From assembly GCA_005882315.1 (NCBI GenBank), contig VBAR01000001.1, positions 1,003,736 through 1,067,735 on the forward strand: a DNA stretch of 64,000 nucleotides. Direction: 5' to 3'. This DNA comes from Bacteroidota bacterium (GTDB lineage: Bacteria; Bacteroidota; Bacteroidia; Chitinophagales; Chitinophagaceae). The notes under the pieces were generated by a model. The model was given only the letters and a program-made list of their open reading frames with translations, was not told where the DNA came from and searched no databases. Below are positions 52,352-62,686 of the stretch, piece after piece (positions within the stretch are counted from its first letter, which is position 1; every line of letters begins with the position of its first letter). The position numbers were made by a program, and so were the translations under genes.

Positions 52352-54154
52352 TTAGTGTGAACTTTCATTCTCACCGGGCTTTTCTGTCTGCATGATAAAT
52401 TCTCTTCCATCTTTACCATAATCATAAGGCCAACGGTGAACTTCAGGTATTTCACCTTCCCAGTTACCATGTCCCGGGTTGATAGGTGTTGTCCATTCCA
52501 GAGTGTTTGCACCCCATGGATTTGTTGTAGTTACTTTTCTTCCTTTGAAAATTGAATAGAAAAAATTAAACACAAACAATAACTGAACAGCAAATACTAT
52601 GATCGAGACAACAGTGATCATTTTGTCTAAGTCCTGGAAAACATTAAAGTTGGTCCAGATACTTTTATCAAGATAACGGCGTGGCATACCTGCAAGACCC
52701 TGGTAGTGCATCGGCCAGAAGATCATATAAGCACCAATTATTGTTACCCAGAAATGGATAAATCCTAATGTTTTGTTCAGGTAGCGACCAAACATTTTCG
52801 GGAACCAGTGATAAACACCAGCAAACATTCCAAAGAAAGATGCAACACCCATTACAATATGGAAGTGTGCCACCACAAACATGGTATCATGCAGGTGAAT
52901 ATCAATTGTTGAGTTACCAAGGAAGATACCCGTTAATCCACCGGAAATAAATAAACTCACAAAACCAATTGCAAATAACATAGCCGGGGTGAAACGAATA
53001 TTACCTCGCCACAATGTAGTGATCCAGTTAAACACTTTTATAGCGGATGGAACCGCGATCAATAATGTAAGCAACACGAATATAGATCCAAGGAATGGAT
53101 TCAATCCCGTGACGAACATATGGTGTGCCCATACAAGGAAGGCTAGGATCGCAATAGCGAATAATGAACCCAGCATCGCCATATAACCAAAGATGGGTTT
53201 GCGTGAATTCACAGATAATATTTCTGATACCATACCCATTGCCGGCAACAGGATGATATAAACTTCCGGGTGACCCAGGAACCAGAACAAGTGCTGGAAT
53301 AAAATAGCACTACCACCTTCGTTAGGTAATATCTGCCCGTTCACAACAATATCACTCAGGTAAAAACTTGTTCCAAGGTTTCTGTCGAATAACAGGAGAA
53401 TGGCGCCTGATAATAATACAGGGAACGATAATACGCCAAGTACTGCGGTAAAGAACATAGCCCAGATAGGAAGAGGCAAACGAGTCATGCTCATTCCTCT
53501 TGTACGCATGTTCAGAATAGTGGTGATATAGTTCAAACCGCCAAGCAATGATGATACAATAAACATCGCCATACTTATCAACCATAAGTCAGTACCAATT
53601 TTACTTCCCTGGCCAGCATCATGCAATGCACTTAGCGGAGGATACATTGTCCATCCACCACTTGCAGGACCTGTTTGTACAAACAATGATGAGATCATTA
53701 TTATACTGGCAATAAAGAAGAACCAGTAAGAAAGCATATTAAGGAATGGCGAAGCCATATCTCTTGCACCGATCTGCAAGGGAATAAGAATGTTTGCGAA
53801 TGTGCCCGACAAACCTGCTGTCAATACAAAGAACACCAACACGGTGCCGTGCATAGTGATCAGTGCATAATAAAACTCTGGAGTGATGACACCACCTGCT
53901 GCATTTTTACCAAAGAAGGTTTCCAATATCGGGAAAGTTTGTCCTGGGAAACCTAATTGCAAACGGAATAATACAGAAAACAAACCACCAATAATAGCCC
54001 AAACGATACCAGTAATTAAAAACTGTTTACCGATTGTTTTATGATCCTGACTGAATACGTATTTGGTGATAAATGTTTCTTTGTGGTGTGCATGATGCTC
54101 ATCATGATGAACTTCATGGGTAGTTACCACTTCCGGATGTGCTGCGTTACTCAT
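52352..54154 (-). CDS. ctaD: Cytochrome c oxidase subunit I (aa3-type)
   Basis: 600 residues, about 12 helices. The binuclear-centre motif HPEVYIILLPAMG (His-Tyr ligands), later helices with HFHIVMGVASF (paired His for heme a and a3) and HHMFVTGLNP are present. The N-terminus is unusually His-rich (HPEVVTTHEVHHDEHHAHHKE, residues 6-26), a variable tail that could bind metal. It reduces oxygen and pumps protons. It follows ctaC by 40 bases. Confidence 0.97.
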   Translation of the reverse strand: MSNAAHPEVVTTHEVHHDEHHAHHKETFITKYVFSQDHKTIGKQFLITGIVWAIIGGLFSVLFRLQLGFPGQTFPILETFFGKNAAGGVITPEFYYALITMHGTVLVFFVLTAGLSGTFANILIPLQIGARDMASPFLNMLSYWFFFIASIIMISSLFVQTGPASGGWTMYPPLSALHDAGQGSKIGTDLWLISMAMFIVSSLLGGLNYITTILNMRTRGMSMTRLPLPIWAMFFTAVLGVLSFPVLLSGAILLLFDRNLGTSFYLSDIVVNGQILPNEGGSAILFQHLFWFLGHPEVYIILLPAMGMVSEILSVNSRKPIFGYMAMLGSLFAIAILAFLVWAHHMFVTGLNPFLGSIFVLLTLLIAVPSAIKVFNWITTLWRGNIRFTPAMLFAIGFVSLFISGGLTGIFLGNSTIDIHLHDTMFVVAHFHIVMGVASFFGMFAGVYHWFPKMFGRYLNKTLGFIHFWVTIIGAYMIFWPMHYQGLAGMPRRYLDKSIWTNFNVFQDLDKMITVVSIIVFAVQLLFVFNFFYSIFKGRKVTTTNPWGANTLEWTTPINPGHGNWEGEIPEVHRWPYDYGKDGREFIMQTEKPGENESSH

Positions 54155-54194
54155 AATCTTTTTATTTAAACCGGCTTATTGAAAAGCCGTAACA

Positions 54195-55247
54195 TTATTT
54201 TTTTATTTCAACCTGTGCAATTGGTTTTGCAACAGTATTTGAATCAGCCTTCATTTCGGGTTTTTGTTTTGAATCCATCATTTCAACATACTTCGGTTTT
54301 TGTGAAGCCATCCACAGGTCAAATTCTTCCTGCGATTCCACAATAACCGTTCCTCTCATACGTGTATGGCCTGAGCCACACATCTGGTCACATGATATTT
54401 CATATGTAAAATCAGGCCTGCCTGTTTCTTTTGCCATTTGTTTGCTGGTCTTTGTCGGTGTAAACCACATAGTAGTTGGCATACCGGGTACAGCATCCAT
54501 CTTCATACGAAAATGTGCAAGACCTACGTCGTGAATTACATCTTTAGCATAGATCACCAATCTTACCGGCTTGTTCACTACCAGGTGCATTTCGCCTGAA
54601 CCATACACATCATCCCTGTTATTTATATCATCCCAAACCTGGCCCAGCGGGTTTTCCGGTGTTGTTAATTTATAAAACTTTTTACCCAGCACACCATCTT
54701 TACCCGGATAGCGGAATTCCCATTTGAATTGCGAACCTGTTACTTCAACCATCCTGGCATTAGCAGGTGCATCACCGGTAATTCTGAACCAGTAAATAAT
54801 TCCAAAACCAACCAATATAGTTAATGCAATAGCAGGGATCACTGTCCAGATAACTTCCAGTTTATTATTATGCGGATAGTAGTATGCTTTTCTATTATCA
54901 GACTCCTGGTATTTGAATGCAAACCAGAATAATGCAATTTGTGTAATAAAGAAAACAATACCTGTAATGATCAGTGTAATTTTCATCATCTGGTCGATCA
55001 ATATACCATGATCAGATGCTGCGCTGCCAAATGAAAGTATTTTTCCTTCCAGTCTTTCATTACAATAAAACACACCGATAATGCCCAATATTAAAAATGC
55101 CAGTAACAGAAATGCATTTACCCGGTTATTCTGTTTGCGGGTTTTTTCTTCGCCACGCAACACACTTACGTATTCACTTGCCTTGGCTATCTGAAACACA
55201 ATCAGAAAGCCCAGCGCCAGGATTGCTACAATAAAAAAGACTTGCAT
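54195..55247 (-). CDS. ctaC: Cytochrome c oxidase subunit II (CuA)
   Basis: 350 residues. About three N-terminal helices precede the periplasmic cupredoxin domain. The CuA site is present: a His in VIHDVGLAHFRMKMD and CDQMCGSGHTRM (Cys-x3-Cys-x3-His-x2-Met). It accepts electrons from the ACIII cytochromes and passes them to heme a. The C-terminal tail is charged and extends beyond the usual end (AKPIAQVEIKK). It follows actF by 52 bases, so reductase and oxidase are encoded in one strand unit. Confidence 0.96.
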   Translation of the reverse strand: MQVFFIVAILALGFLIVFQIAKASEYVSVLRGEEKTRKQNNRVNAFLLLAFLILGIIGVFYCNERLEGKILSFGSAASDHGILIDQMMKITLIITGIVFFITQIALFWFAFKYQESDNRKAYYYPHNNKLEVIWTVIPAIALTILVGFGIIYWFRITGDAPANARMVEVTGSQFKWEFRYPGKDGVLGKKFYKLTTPENPLGQVWDDINNRDDVYGSGEMHLVVNKPVRLVIYAKDVIHDVGLAHFRMKMDAVPGMPTTMWFTPTKTSKQMAKETGRPDFTYEISCDQMCGSGHTRMRGTVIVESQEEFDLWMASQKPKYVEMMDSKQKPEMKADSNTVAKPIAQVEIKK

Positions 55248-55299
55248 ATTCTTTAATTCAGTTATTTAATATTCAATTTTCTTTCCCAGATCCAATCAA

Positions 55300-56547
55300 C
55301 TAAGTATGATGTATTACACTCTCTTTTATAAATGGATGATTCTTCGCCAACAACGGATGCTTTGCCAATGAGCGGCCCACAACAAACATGATCAGTCCTA
55401 CAAAACCTAATCCTATTGCGAGATCATAAAACATAAGCGGTACATGTGTTTCTCCCGTTGCATGATCTTTCATCGGGCTGGGGAATACCATTTGGAAGAA
55501 ATCCAGCCAGTGACCGAAGATGATCAATATCGACATGAACGTTATTGTTCCATAATTTCTTTTTGAACCTCTTCTCATTAATATTAACAACGGAGCAATG
55601 AAGTTGATGATTAACATCATCCAGAAAATTCCGCTATAAGGACCTTGTGCCCTTGGTTTGAAATAAATTGTTTCCTCAGGAATATTTGCATACCAGATCA
55701 GCATGAACTGTGAATACCAGAGATAAGTCCAGAAAATAGAAAAGGCAAACATGAACTTACCTATATCATGCAGATGTTCTTCATTTGTCAGTTCGAGATA
55801 ATCGTTATTCTTCAGGTAAACAACATACAAACAGATCAGAGACAAACCGGCAACGAACGTACTTGCAAATGTGTACCAGCTATACATAGTGCTGTACCAA
55901 TGTGCATCAATGCTCATCAGCCAAAGCCAGGGAATAGTTGACATAACAGTCAGGGCAAATACAACCAGGAATAAAGCGGCCCATACTGTATTTTTCCAGA
56001 TATATTTTTTCCCTTCTTCAATACTCGGCAAAGGATTATTATCAAGGCTACGGGAAAGCAGTCTCATCTTTCTGCCCAACAACCACCATGCTACTACAGT
56101 GAAAAGTGTCCAGCCAATAAAGAAATTTTTGTTTAAGAAAAATGATTTGTGCTTCAGTATCTCATCTTTCTCTTCAAAAGGTACATTCCAGTGATAAATA
56201 GTATGCTGATTTGTAAATATGATACCAAATAATACAACAACACAAATAACACTTATAACAGGAACAGCAGATGATATCGCTTCAACAACCCTGCGAAAAG
56301 AAATGGTCCAGCCACCCCATGCCAATACGGTTGCACACATAAAGAACATGGCGGCATTTACTACCAGCAAAAAATAAACACTGTTCTGCAGTAGCGATGC
56401 CCAGAACCGGGCCTGGTGATGTTCATCTTCTTTTGCACCATGCGTTATATATAAGCCGATAATTGCAAGCACACCAATTGCCATCAATGCCAGCGATATG
56501 GTATTGTAGCGCTTTGGTATTACAAATTTTTCCCGTATTGTCGTCAT
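55300..56547 (-). CDS. actF: Alternative complex III subunit F (quinol:cytochrome c oxidoreductase)
   Basis: 415 residues with ten hydrophobic helices, an NrfD/PsrC-type membrane subunit related to ActC. Segments such as GWTLFTVVAWWLLGRKM, WLWLMSIDAHWYSTMYSWYTFASTFVAGLSLICLYVVYLK, and HDIGKFMFAFSIFWTYLWYSQFMLIWYANIPEET fit ActF. In characterised ACIII, ActC and ActF form the membrane module; ActC binds quinol, ActF is thought to be part of a proton path. It is between actE and ctaC. Confidence 0.93.
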   Translation of the reverse strand: MTTIREKFVIPKRYNTISLALMAIGVLAIIGLYITHGAKEDEHHQARFWASLLQNSVYFLLVVNAAMFFMCATVLAWGGWTISFRRVVEAISSAVPVISVICVVVLFGIIFTNQHTIYHWNVPFEEKDEILKHKSFFLNKNFFIGWTLFTVVAWWLLGRKMRLLSRSLDNNPLPSIEEGKKYIWKNTVWAALFLVVFALTVMSTIPWLWLMSIDAHWYSTMYSWYTFASTFVAGLSLICLYVVYLKNNDYLELTNEEHLHDIGKFMFAFSIFWTYLWYSQFMLIWYANIPEETIYFKPRAQGPYSGIFWMMLIINFIAPLLILMRRGSKRNYGTITFMSILIIFGHWLDFFQMVFPSPMKDHATGETHVPLMFYDLAIGLGFVGLIMFVVGRSLAKHPLLAKNHPFIKESVIHHT

Positions 56548-56584
56548 TACTGTTCGTTTATAGTTTCTTCAAAAATCTTTTCAA

Positions 56585-57238
56585 TTATTTTTTTGCAGCA
56601 ACGCTATCAACCTTAACCGCAGTAGCTGCAGCGGCCGGCTTAACTTGTTTTGACTTTATATAAGCAATCACCATCCAACGTTGTCTTGTATTCAATTGTG
56701 ATGCATAGCTTCCCATTTGGTTTTTTCCATATGTTACAGAATGAAACATCATTCCTTCCGGCATTGCTTCATATTTTGCATCGCCAACCAATGTTGCCGG
56801 TTTTGCAGCATAAGCACCGCTTGCATATAAAGGTCCGTTGCCATCCAGTTTTGTTCCGTGGCAAATACCACAGTTTACCAAATACAATCTTTCAGCTTCT
56901 TTCATATCTATTGAAGCTATGTCAAGCGGGTTTTTGACAGATCTTGATGCTACATAATTTGTAGAGTCAGCACCCACATCTTGCTTTAATGCGTAAGCAG
57001 CCATATCTCCCCTTGCAACAGCTCCACCAACGGGTAAACGATTATAAAATATTTTTCCACCTGCCTCTGCCCTGCTGCTGGTAAATATTGCAGTGTCTAA
57101 TGCAGAATAGGTTTCAATTGCCCGGCTGTAATACATATCCGGCATATAGGCACTACCGGCATTGCGGCGTGGTTTATCACAACTTATTACCGCTACCGCA
57201 AGTACTGCAAACACTGAAATGGTTAAAACTTTTTTCAT
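56585..57238 (-). CDS. actE: Alternative complex III subunit E, mono-heme cytochrome c lipoprotein
   Basis: 217 residues. A lipoprotein-type signal (ISVFAVLAVAVISCDKPRRN) with Cys at about residue 20 tethers it to the membrane. The heme site is VNCGICHGTKLDGNG (CxxCH), and the axial Met is likely in the later KNQMGSYASQL. It passes electrons from ActA to the oxidase. It lies between actD and actF with 39-base and 37-base gaps. Confidence 0.93.
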   Translation of the reverse strand: MKKVLTISVFAVLAVAVISCDKPRRNAGSAYMPDMYYSRAIETYSALDTAIFTSSRAEAGGKIFYNRLPVGGAVARGDMAAYALKQDVGADSTNYVASRSVKNPLDIASIDMKEAERLYLVNCGICHGTKLDGNGPLYASGAYAAKPATLVGDAKYEAMPEGMMFHSVTYGKNQMGSYASQLNTRQRWMVIAYIKSKQVKPAAAATAVKVDSVAAKK

Positions 57239-57277
57239 CCTGTTATTATTGATGATATACTTTCTTTTAATCGTTTA

Positions 57278-57844
57278 CTAAGAAACTTTCTCGTTTTTAT
57301 CATAACGGCCGATCCACCAGCCTGTTTCTCTCTGTTCTACTTTTACATCTTTGGCGCCGGCATTTTGTAAAAATGAAACCACTTCTGCATCATTTGTTTT
57401 ATCGGTGCATTCTAATGCCATTACAAACAAATCATCTGTTGATCTTGGATTGAAATGATCTTTTTTTACAAAAGGGGCTAACTGGCACAGGTAGCAAAAC
57501 GTAAGAACCATGCCTACTGATGCCATCAGAACTGTTAACTCAAACGTAATAGGTATCCATGCAGGAAATGCAAAGAAGGGTTTACCTCCAAATACAATTG
57601 GCCAATCACTGGTAAGTGCCCAGGTAATAAAACCAACTGCAATAGAAGTTCCGGTGATACCGTAAATAAATCCCGCGGTATGCAGGCTGGTATCACGCAG
57701 ACCCATTGCTTTGTCTAATCCATGAATTGGAAACGGCGTGAACACTTCATGAATCTTGTATCCTGCCCGGCGAACTTTTTTCACCGCGGGAAACAAAACC
57801 GCTTCGTCATCAAAGTTTCCAACAACAAATTTTTTAACTGCCAT
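57278..57844 (-). CDS. actD: Alternative complex III subunit D (DUF3341)
   Basis: 188 residues with two central helices (HTAGFIYGITGTSIAVGFITWAL and ITFELTVLMASVGMVLTFCYL) and cytoplasmic ends. The N-terminal ferredoxin-like fold (FVVGNFDDEAVLFPAVKKVRRAGYKIHEVFTPFPIHGLDKAMGLRDT) and the C-terminal half match DUF3341, the ActD subunit. It may couple the membrane part to the cytoplasm. A 117-base gap with a palindromic repeat separates it from actC. Confidence 0.93.
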   Translation of the reverse strand: MAVKKFVVGNFDDEAVLFPAVKKVRRAGYKIHEVFTPFPIHGLDKAMGLRDTSLHTAGFIYGITGTSIAVGFITWALTSDWPIVFGGKPFFAFPAWIPITFELTVLMASVGMVLTFCYLCQLAPFVKKDHFNPRSTDDLFVMALECTDKTNDAEVVSFLQNAGAKDVKVEQRETGWWIGRYDKNEKVS

Positions 57845-57856
57845 ATCGTTTAGCTT

Positions 57857-57956
57857 TTAGCTATGAGCTCTTAGCTGTGAGCCAGAAACTCTTTTTATAA
57901 TATTCTATCTATTTTAAAACTGCTTGCTCGTAGCTCATAGCTAACGGCTTACAGCT
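57857..57956. repeat. Inverted-repeat pair between actC and actD
   Basis: TTAGCTATGAGCT (57857-57869) pairs perfectly with AGCTCATAGCTAA (57932-57944). Next to it AGCTGTGAGCC pairs with GGCTTACAGCT with one mismatch. This is a dispersed type of repeat, sitting inside the act operon. Confidence 0.7.
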
Positions 57957-57960
57957 TTTC

Positions 57961-59415
57961 TTATGCCCCATGATCATGTCCATGATGCCCGACAAAATCA
58001 TCCAGTTTTTCCTTTTCTACTTCTTCCATATCACGTTTTTGCTGGTCTCCACTGCGTTTCAGGATATGTTTGATCTCTGCCAACGCAATTACCGGGAAGA
58101 ATTTTGAGAACAGGAAATAACAGGTAAAGAACAACCCGAATGTTCCGAGATAAAATCCAACTTCCCAGATAGTAGGCCTGTAATAAGTGGCCCATGCCGA
58201 TGGAAGGTAATCTCGATAAACAGAGGTAACGATAATTACAAACCGTTCGAACCACATACCAATATTTATAAGAATAGACATGAAGAAAGTAAGCAAGAGG
58301 TTTCTTCTCATCTTTCTTATCCAGAATATTTGCGGCGACAATACGTTACATCCCATCATTATATAATAACTCCACCCGTAAGGACTGTTCAGGTTCACAC
58401 GGTTTTCCAAAAAGGCAAAACCTTCATATTCGTTGGCACCATATATCGCAATGAATAATTCTGTGAGATAAGCAATACCTACAATCGACCCCGTAAGTAC
58501 AATAACCTTGTTCATTACATCAATATGCTCGATAGTAATATATTCTTCAAGCCGCAACACTTTTCTTGTAACTACTAATAACGTTTGAACCATTGCAAAC
58601 CCGGAGAAGATGGCACCCGCAACGAAGTAAGGCGGGAAGATGGTTGTATGCCAGCCGGGAACTACTGATGTGGCGAAGTCAAAGGATACGATTGTGTGAA
58701 CTGATAATACAAGTGGTGTACTCAAACCTGCAAGCACTAATGATAATGCTTCATGACGCTGCCAATGTTTTGTACTTCCTGTCCAGCCAAAAGCCGCAAC
58801 ACCATAAAACATTTTTCTCCATTTTGCTTTTGCACGGTCACGAAGTGTTGCCAGGTCAGGCAACAAACCACTATACCAGAATAAAAGTGATACAGTAAAA
58901 TATGTTGAGATAGCGAATACGTCCCAAAGAAGTGGCGAGTTAAAGTTTACCCACAATGGACCTCTTGTATTTGGGTAAGGAAGTGTAAAGAAGGCAACCC
59001 ACACACGACCCATGTGCCAGATCGGAAACTGGCCGGCACAAATAACCGCAAAGATGGTCATCGCTTCTGCTGCACGGTTCACACCTGTTCTCCAACCCTG
59101 GCGGAATAATAATAAGATCGCAGAGATCAACGTTCCGGCGTGACCGATACCGATCCACCAAACGAAGTTGGTGATATCATAACCCCAACCGATCGTTTTG
59201 TGCAGGTTCCATTGACCCGTACCATAAATTACTTCCATGGTAACGGAAACGATTCCAAAAATCAAAAACAAAACAGAAACGGTAAAACCAATCCACCATG
59301 CACGGGTAGGGCGGGCCTCCACCGGGCGGCAGATATCTTCTGTAACCTGGTGATAATCCTTGTTACCTTCCACCAGCGGTGGTCTCACCTGTGATTCGTA
59401 TCTGAGTAATGCCAT
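57961..59415 (-). CDS. actC: Alternative complex III subunit C (NrfD/PsrC family)
   Basis: 484 residues with ten helices. NrfD-like features: [82 protein letters not shown] and [33 protein letters not shown]. It should carry the quinol-binding site on the periplasmic side. The cytoplasmic C-terminal tail is rich in charged residues and ends HHGHDHGA. A 139-base gap with a repeat precedes it. Confidence 0.95.
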   Translation of the reverse strand: [484 protein letters not shown]

Positions 59416-59427
59416 ATTCTTTTATTT

Positions 59428-59468
59428 GTCACCCTGAGTACTGAGCTTGTCGAAGTATCGAAGGGTTT
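59428..59468. repeat. Dispersed palindromic element between actB and actC
   Basis: GTCACCCTGAGTACTGAGCTTGTCGAAG followed by TATCGAAGGGT: outer ACCCT/AGGGT pairing with a CTTGTCGAAG core. This kind of element is widespread in Bacteroidota intergenic regions. A smaller TCCCGCTTAGCGGA palindrome lies at 59508-59521. Confidence 0.65.
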
Positions 59469-59554
59469 TATTATTAAGTCAACTTTCTCTTTACTATTAA
59501 GCTTCTGTTCCCGCTTAGCGGAACTCCGTACGTTCTGCAATCCTGTTCAGCTTA

Positions 59555-62500
59555 TTAATGCGTTGCTGGTGCTGTCTCTTTTTTCTCTCCGCCTTCTGCT
59601 TTCATTTCTTCATGTGCTGGTGCCTGATGTGCCGGTTCAATTACTTCATCTGTATTTCTCACTTTAGCCAGGTAACTCACATTAGGCAAAGTGTGGATCT
59701 GCTCGATCACATAGAATAGCCTGTTCTTATTATCTGTTCTTGCTTTAGTGATTGCACTTGTTTCATCATGTGTGTTACCAAACACAATTGCATTGGTAGG
59801 GCAAGCTGTTTGGCAAGCTGTTTTAGCATCACCATCTTTCAACATACGGTTCTCTTTTTTAGCGGTAAGTTTAGCAGCCTGTAATTTCTGTACACAGAAA
59901 GAACATTTCTCAATCACACCTCTTGAACGTACAGTAACCTCAGGATTCAACACCATTCTTGAGAGGTCATCATTCATTTGGTGAACAGCAACATCCAGTT
60001 TACCAACTATTTCCTGGTCTTGGTTATCAGGGAAACTATCTGCTCCCATATAATCACTCCAGTTAAAGCGACGTACTTTATATGGACAGTTGTTGGCACA
60101 ATATCTTGTACCAATACAACGGTTATAGGTCATTTGGTTTATACCTTCTGAACTATGGTTAGTAGCAGCAACGGGGCAAACGTTTTCACACGGTGCATTA
60201 TCACAGTGCTGGCACATCATCGGCTGGAATACCACACCTTTCAGATCATCAGGATTTTTTTCATCCGTTACGAAATAGCGATCCAGGCGTAACCAGTGCA
60301 TATCGTGATAACGGATCACTTCTCTTTTACCAACTACAGGTACGTTGTTTTCTGCATGACATGCAACAACACATGCACCACAAGCAGTACATGAGTTCAT
60401 GTCTACGTTCATTCCCCATTTAATCCCAGCCTGTATATGCATGGGATAGAGTGTACCTTCTGAACGGTAATCTTTGATCATTCCTCCAAAATCTTCCTGG
60501 AGTTTTGCACGATAACCGGGAATTACATCAGGATGCTTTTGCAACGTAGCAAGAGTTGTTTCTCTTACCACTTCAAATCTTTCTTCGTAGTTATTATGGA
60601 TCTGCATCTGCGCCACTTTTTCCTCATCACCTGTTTTTTCAACAGTCACAGTAGCAGCACCAGCAAGCGGATAAATATTTACACCCATACCTGCAGCAGC
60701 CTTACTGAAGTTTTCGTTACGGCCATAGCCAACTGCAATAGCAATTGTATCAGCATTCATTCCGGGTATTACCAGGCATGGTACTGAAACAGATTTACCG
60801 TTGCTGGCGATCTTGAGTACAGGCTTATCCATCCAGTACTCATATTTATTACTCTTGAATTTTATTTCTAGTTTTTCTGCAAGTGGTATAGATATTAATG
60901 CATAGTTGCCCCATGTAGCTTTTGAAATCGGGTCGGGTAATTCCTGTAACCATGGATTGCCTGCCTGCGCACCGGTACCAAGTGATACTTTTTGATACAT
61001 CACCAATTCAGTACCTGAAACTTTTGTAGCACCACTAATAGCTGTAGCTGCAGTTGCGAGACCACCACCATTAAAGGCTCCGGCAGATGCTGCAGTTGCA
61101 GCTGTTTCAAAAACTCCATTCTGCAATAGAGTATCAAAATCGGTTACACCCGGTGCAGTAGTCCAGAATTTACGAACCTCTTCTTCATAAGTAGAAGTAA
61201 CGCCGCTCCATTTTAAAAGAGAATCCTGGTATTGACGGGTTTTGAATAAAGGATAGATAGTAGGTTGAATAAAACTTACATAACCTGTTTTAGGTTCTGC
61301 ATCGCCCCAGCTTTCGAGATAATGACTGTTGGGTGCTATATGTGAACACAGTTCAGTTGTCTCATCAAGTCTGTCGTTGAACGAAACCGAAATTTTTACT
61401 TTCTTTAAAGCCGCTTTGAATTTATCAGCACCTATATAATTGTAAGCAGGGTTTGCGCCGAGAATAAAGATGGCACCAATTTTTCCAGCTTCCATATCCG
61501 CGATCAGCGTTTCAAAATCTGTGTCAGTTCCTTTGCGTGTATTATTTTTTACAGCCCAATCAATAGTAGTACCATATGCGCCGATCGCACTGTTGATTGC
61601 ATTTACAACCAACTGCACATTCATATCATTACTGCCACAAATCACAACTGATGAACCATTATTCGCTTTCAGTTCTGCTGCTACATCTTCAATTCCTTTT
61701 TTCAGTTTAGCATCAGCAATAGTTGGTGCAGTAACTGCGCCACCCACTGCTGCTAATAGTGCCATTGCAACATTTCCAACTTCAGATGCACGATGAGTAT
61801 ATCTTATATCAGCACTTGCACCTGTTGTGCTTAAAAAACTTTCGAACTGATAATGTTTACTCATTACCGGATCCTTCTCATCTATTTTTCTTCCTGTAGC
61901 ATATTGACGAGCATTCGCAACAATATCACCCCATGAACCCAAAAAGTCAGCACCAAGACTTACGATAGTTTTTGCTTTATCAAAATGATAAGTAGGTAAT
62001 GCTTTTGTTCCAAATGTTGCTTCATTGGCCAGCAGCATTCCGCTGCAAGAATCTCCATCATACTCTACATGACGACCATTGAATTTAGTAACGAACTCTT
62101 GTATAATTTTTTTTGAAGAAGGAGAAACAACTGTACTTGTAAGTACTACTGCTGATGAACCAACTAATGCATCACCAACCATTTTATCAAACTGTTCCCA
62201 TGTAGGCACTTCTTCAAATTTTCCATTCACATTGCGTTTAGGGAAACGTACACGGTTGGTATCATATAGATCAAGAACAGAAGCCTGCGCTCTTGCACTG
62301 GTACCACCACCTGTGTAAGAACACATATCATTTCCTTCAATTTTAATAGGGCGGCCATCACGAACTTTGGCTATCACCGGAACCACATCACCATCCTGCA
62401 CATAAGTAGTAGCATAATATTTTGCTTCCCCTGAAACTAAATTTTCCGGTTTGTTGGCATAAGGGATCGCCTTTCTCACCGGTGCTTTACAGCTTGCAAG

Positions 62501-62686
62501 GGTAGCAGCAGCAGTGCTGAACCCGAGATATTTCAGAAAATCGCGACGTGGAGCTTTTGCATCAACCAATCCCTTGTCATCAAACCCCTCAAAAGGCAGC
62601 TCTTCACGAAACTCATCTGCATTTTTTTTCTGAAAGGTCTCCTCATCATTCAGCTCTGCGAAACTTTGCCAGTACTTCTTTGACAT
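59555..62686 (-). CDS. actB: Alternative complex III subunit B (TAT-exported iron-sulfur protein)
   Basis: 1043 residues. A twin-arginine motif RRDFLKYLGFSTAAATLASC (about residues 48-66) lies after a cytoplasmic-type N-terminal stretch and would export the folded protein. The N-terminal two-thirds resemble a molybdopterin oxidoreductase that lacks the cofactor. The C-terminal part is a ferredoxin-like domain with CTACGACVVACHAEN, CQHCDNAPCENVCPV, CIGTRYCANNCPYK and CSFCVQK...CQTACPTN, giving four cluster sites. It moves electrons between quinol oxidation and the hemes of ActA. It is downstream of actA by 91 bases. Confidence 0.95.
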   Translation of the reverse strand: MSKKYWQSFAELNDEETFQKKNADEFREELPFEGFDDKGLVDAKAPRRDFLKYLGFSTAAATLASCKAPVRKAIPYANKPENLVSGEAKYYATTYVQDGDVVPVIAKVRDGRPIKIEGNDMCSYTGGGTSARAQASVLDLYDTNRVRFPKRNVNGKFEEVPTWEQFDKMVGDALVGSSAVVLTSTVVSPSSKKIIQEFVTKFNGRHVEYDGDSCSGMLLANEATFGTKALPTYHFDKAKTIVSLGADFLGSWGDIVANARQYATGRKIDEKDPVMSKHYQFESFLSTTGASADIRYTHRASEVGNVAMALLAAVGGAVTAPTIADAKLKKGIEDVAAELKANNGSSVVICGSNDMNVQLVVNAINSAIGAYGTTIDWAVKNNTRKGTDTDFETLIADMEAGKIGAIFILGANPAYNYIGADKFKAALKKVKISVSFNDRLDETTELCSHIAPNSHYLESWGDAEPKTGYVSFIQPTIYPLFKTRQYQDSLLKWSGVTSTYEEEVRKFWTTAPGVTDFDTLLQNGVFETAATAASAGAFNGGGLATAATAISGATKVSGTELVMYQKVSLGTGAQAGNPWLQELPDPISKATWGNYALISIPLAEKLEIKFKSNKYEYWMDKPVLKIASNGKSVSVPCLVIPGMNADTIAIAVGYGRNENFSKAAAGMGVNIYPLAGAATVTVEKTGDEEKVAQMQIHNNYEERFEVVRETTLATLQKHPDVIPGYRAKLQEDFGGMIKDYRSEGTLYPMHIQAGIKWGMNVDMNSCTACGACVVACHAENNVPVVGKREVIRYHDMHWLRLDRYFVTDEKNPDDLKGVVFQPMMCQHCDNAPCENVCPVAATNHSSEGINQMTYNRCIGTRYCANNCPYKVRRFNWSDYMGADSFPDNQDQEIVGKLDVAVHQMNDDLSRMVLNPEVTVRSRGVIEKCSFCVQKLQAAKLTAKKENRMLKDGDAKTACQTACPTNAIVFGNTHDETSAITKARTDNKNRLFYVIEQIHTLPNVSYLAKVRNTDEVIEPAHQAPAHEEMKAEGGEKKETAPATH

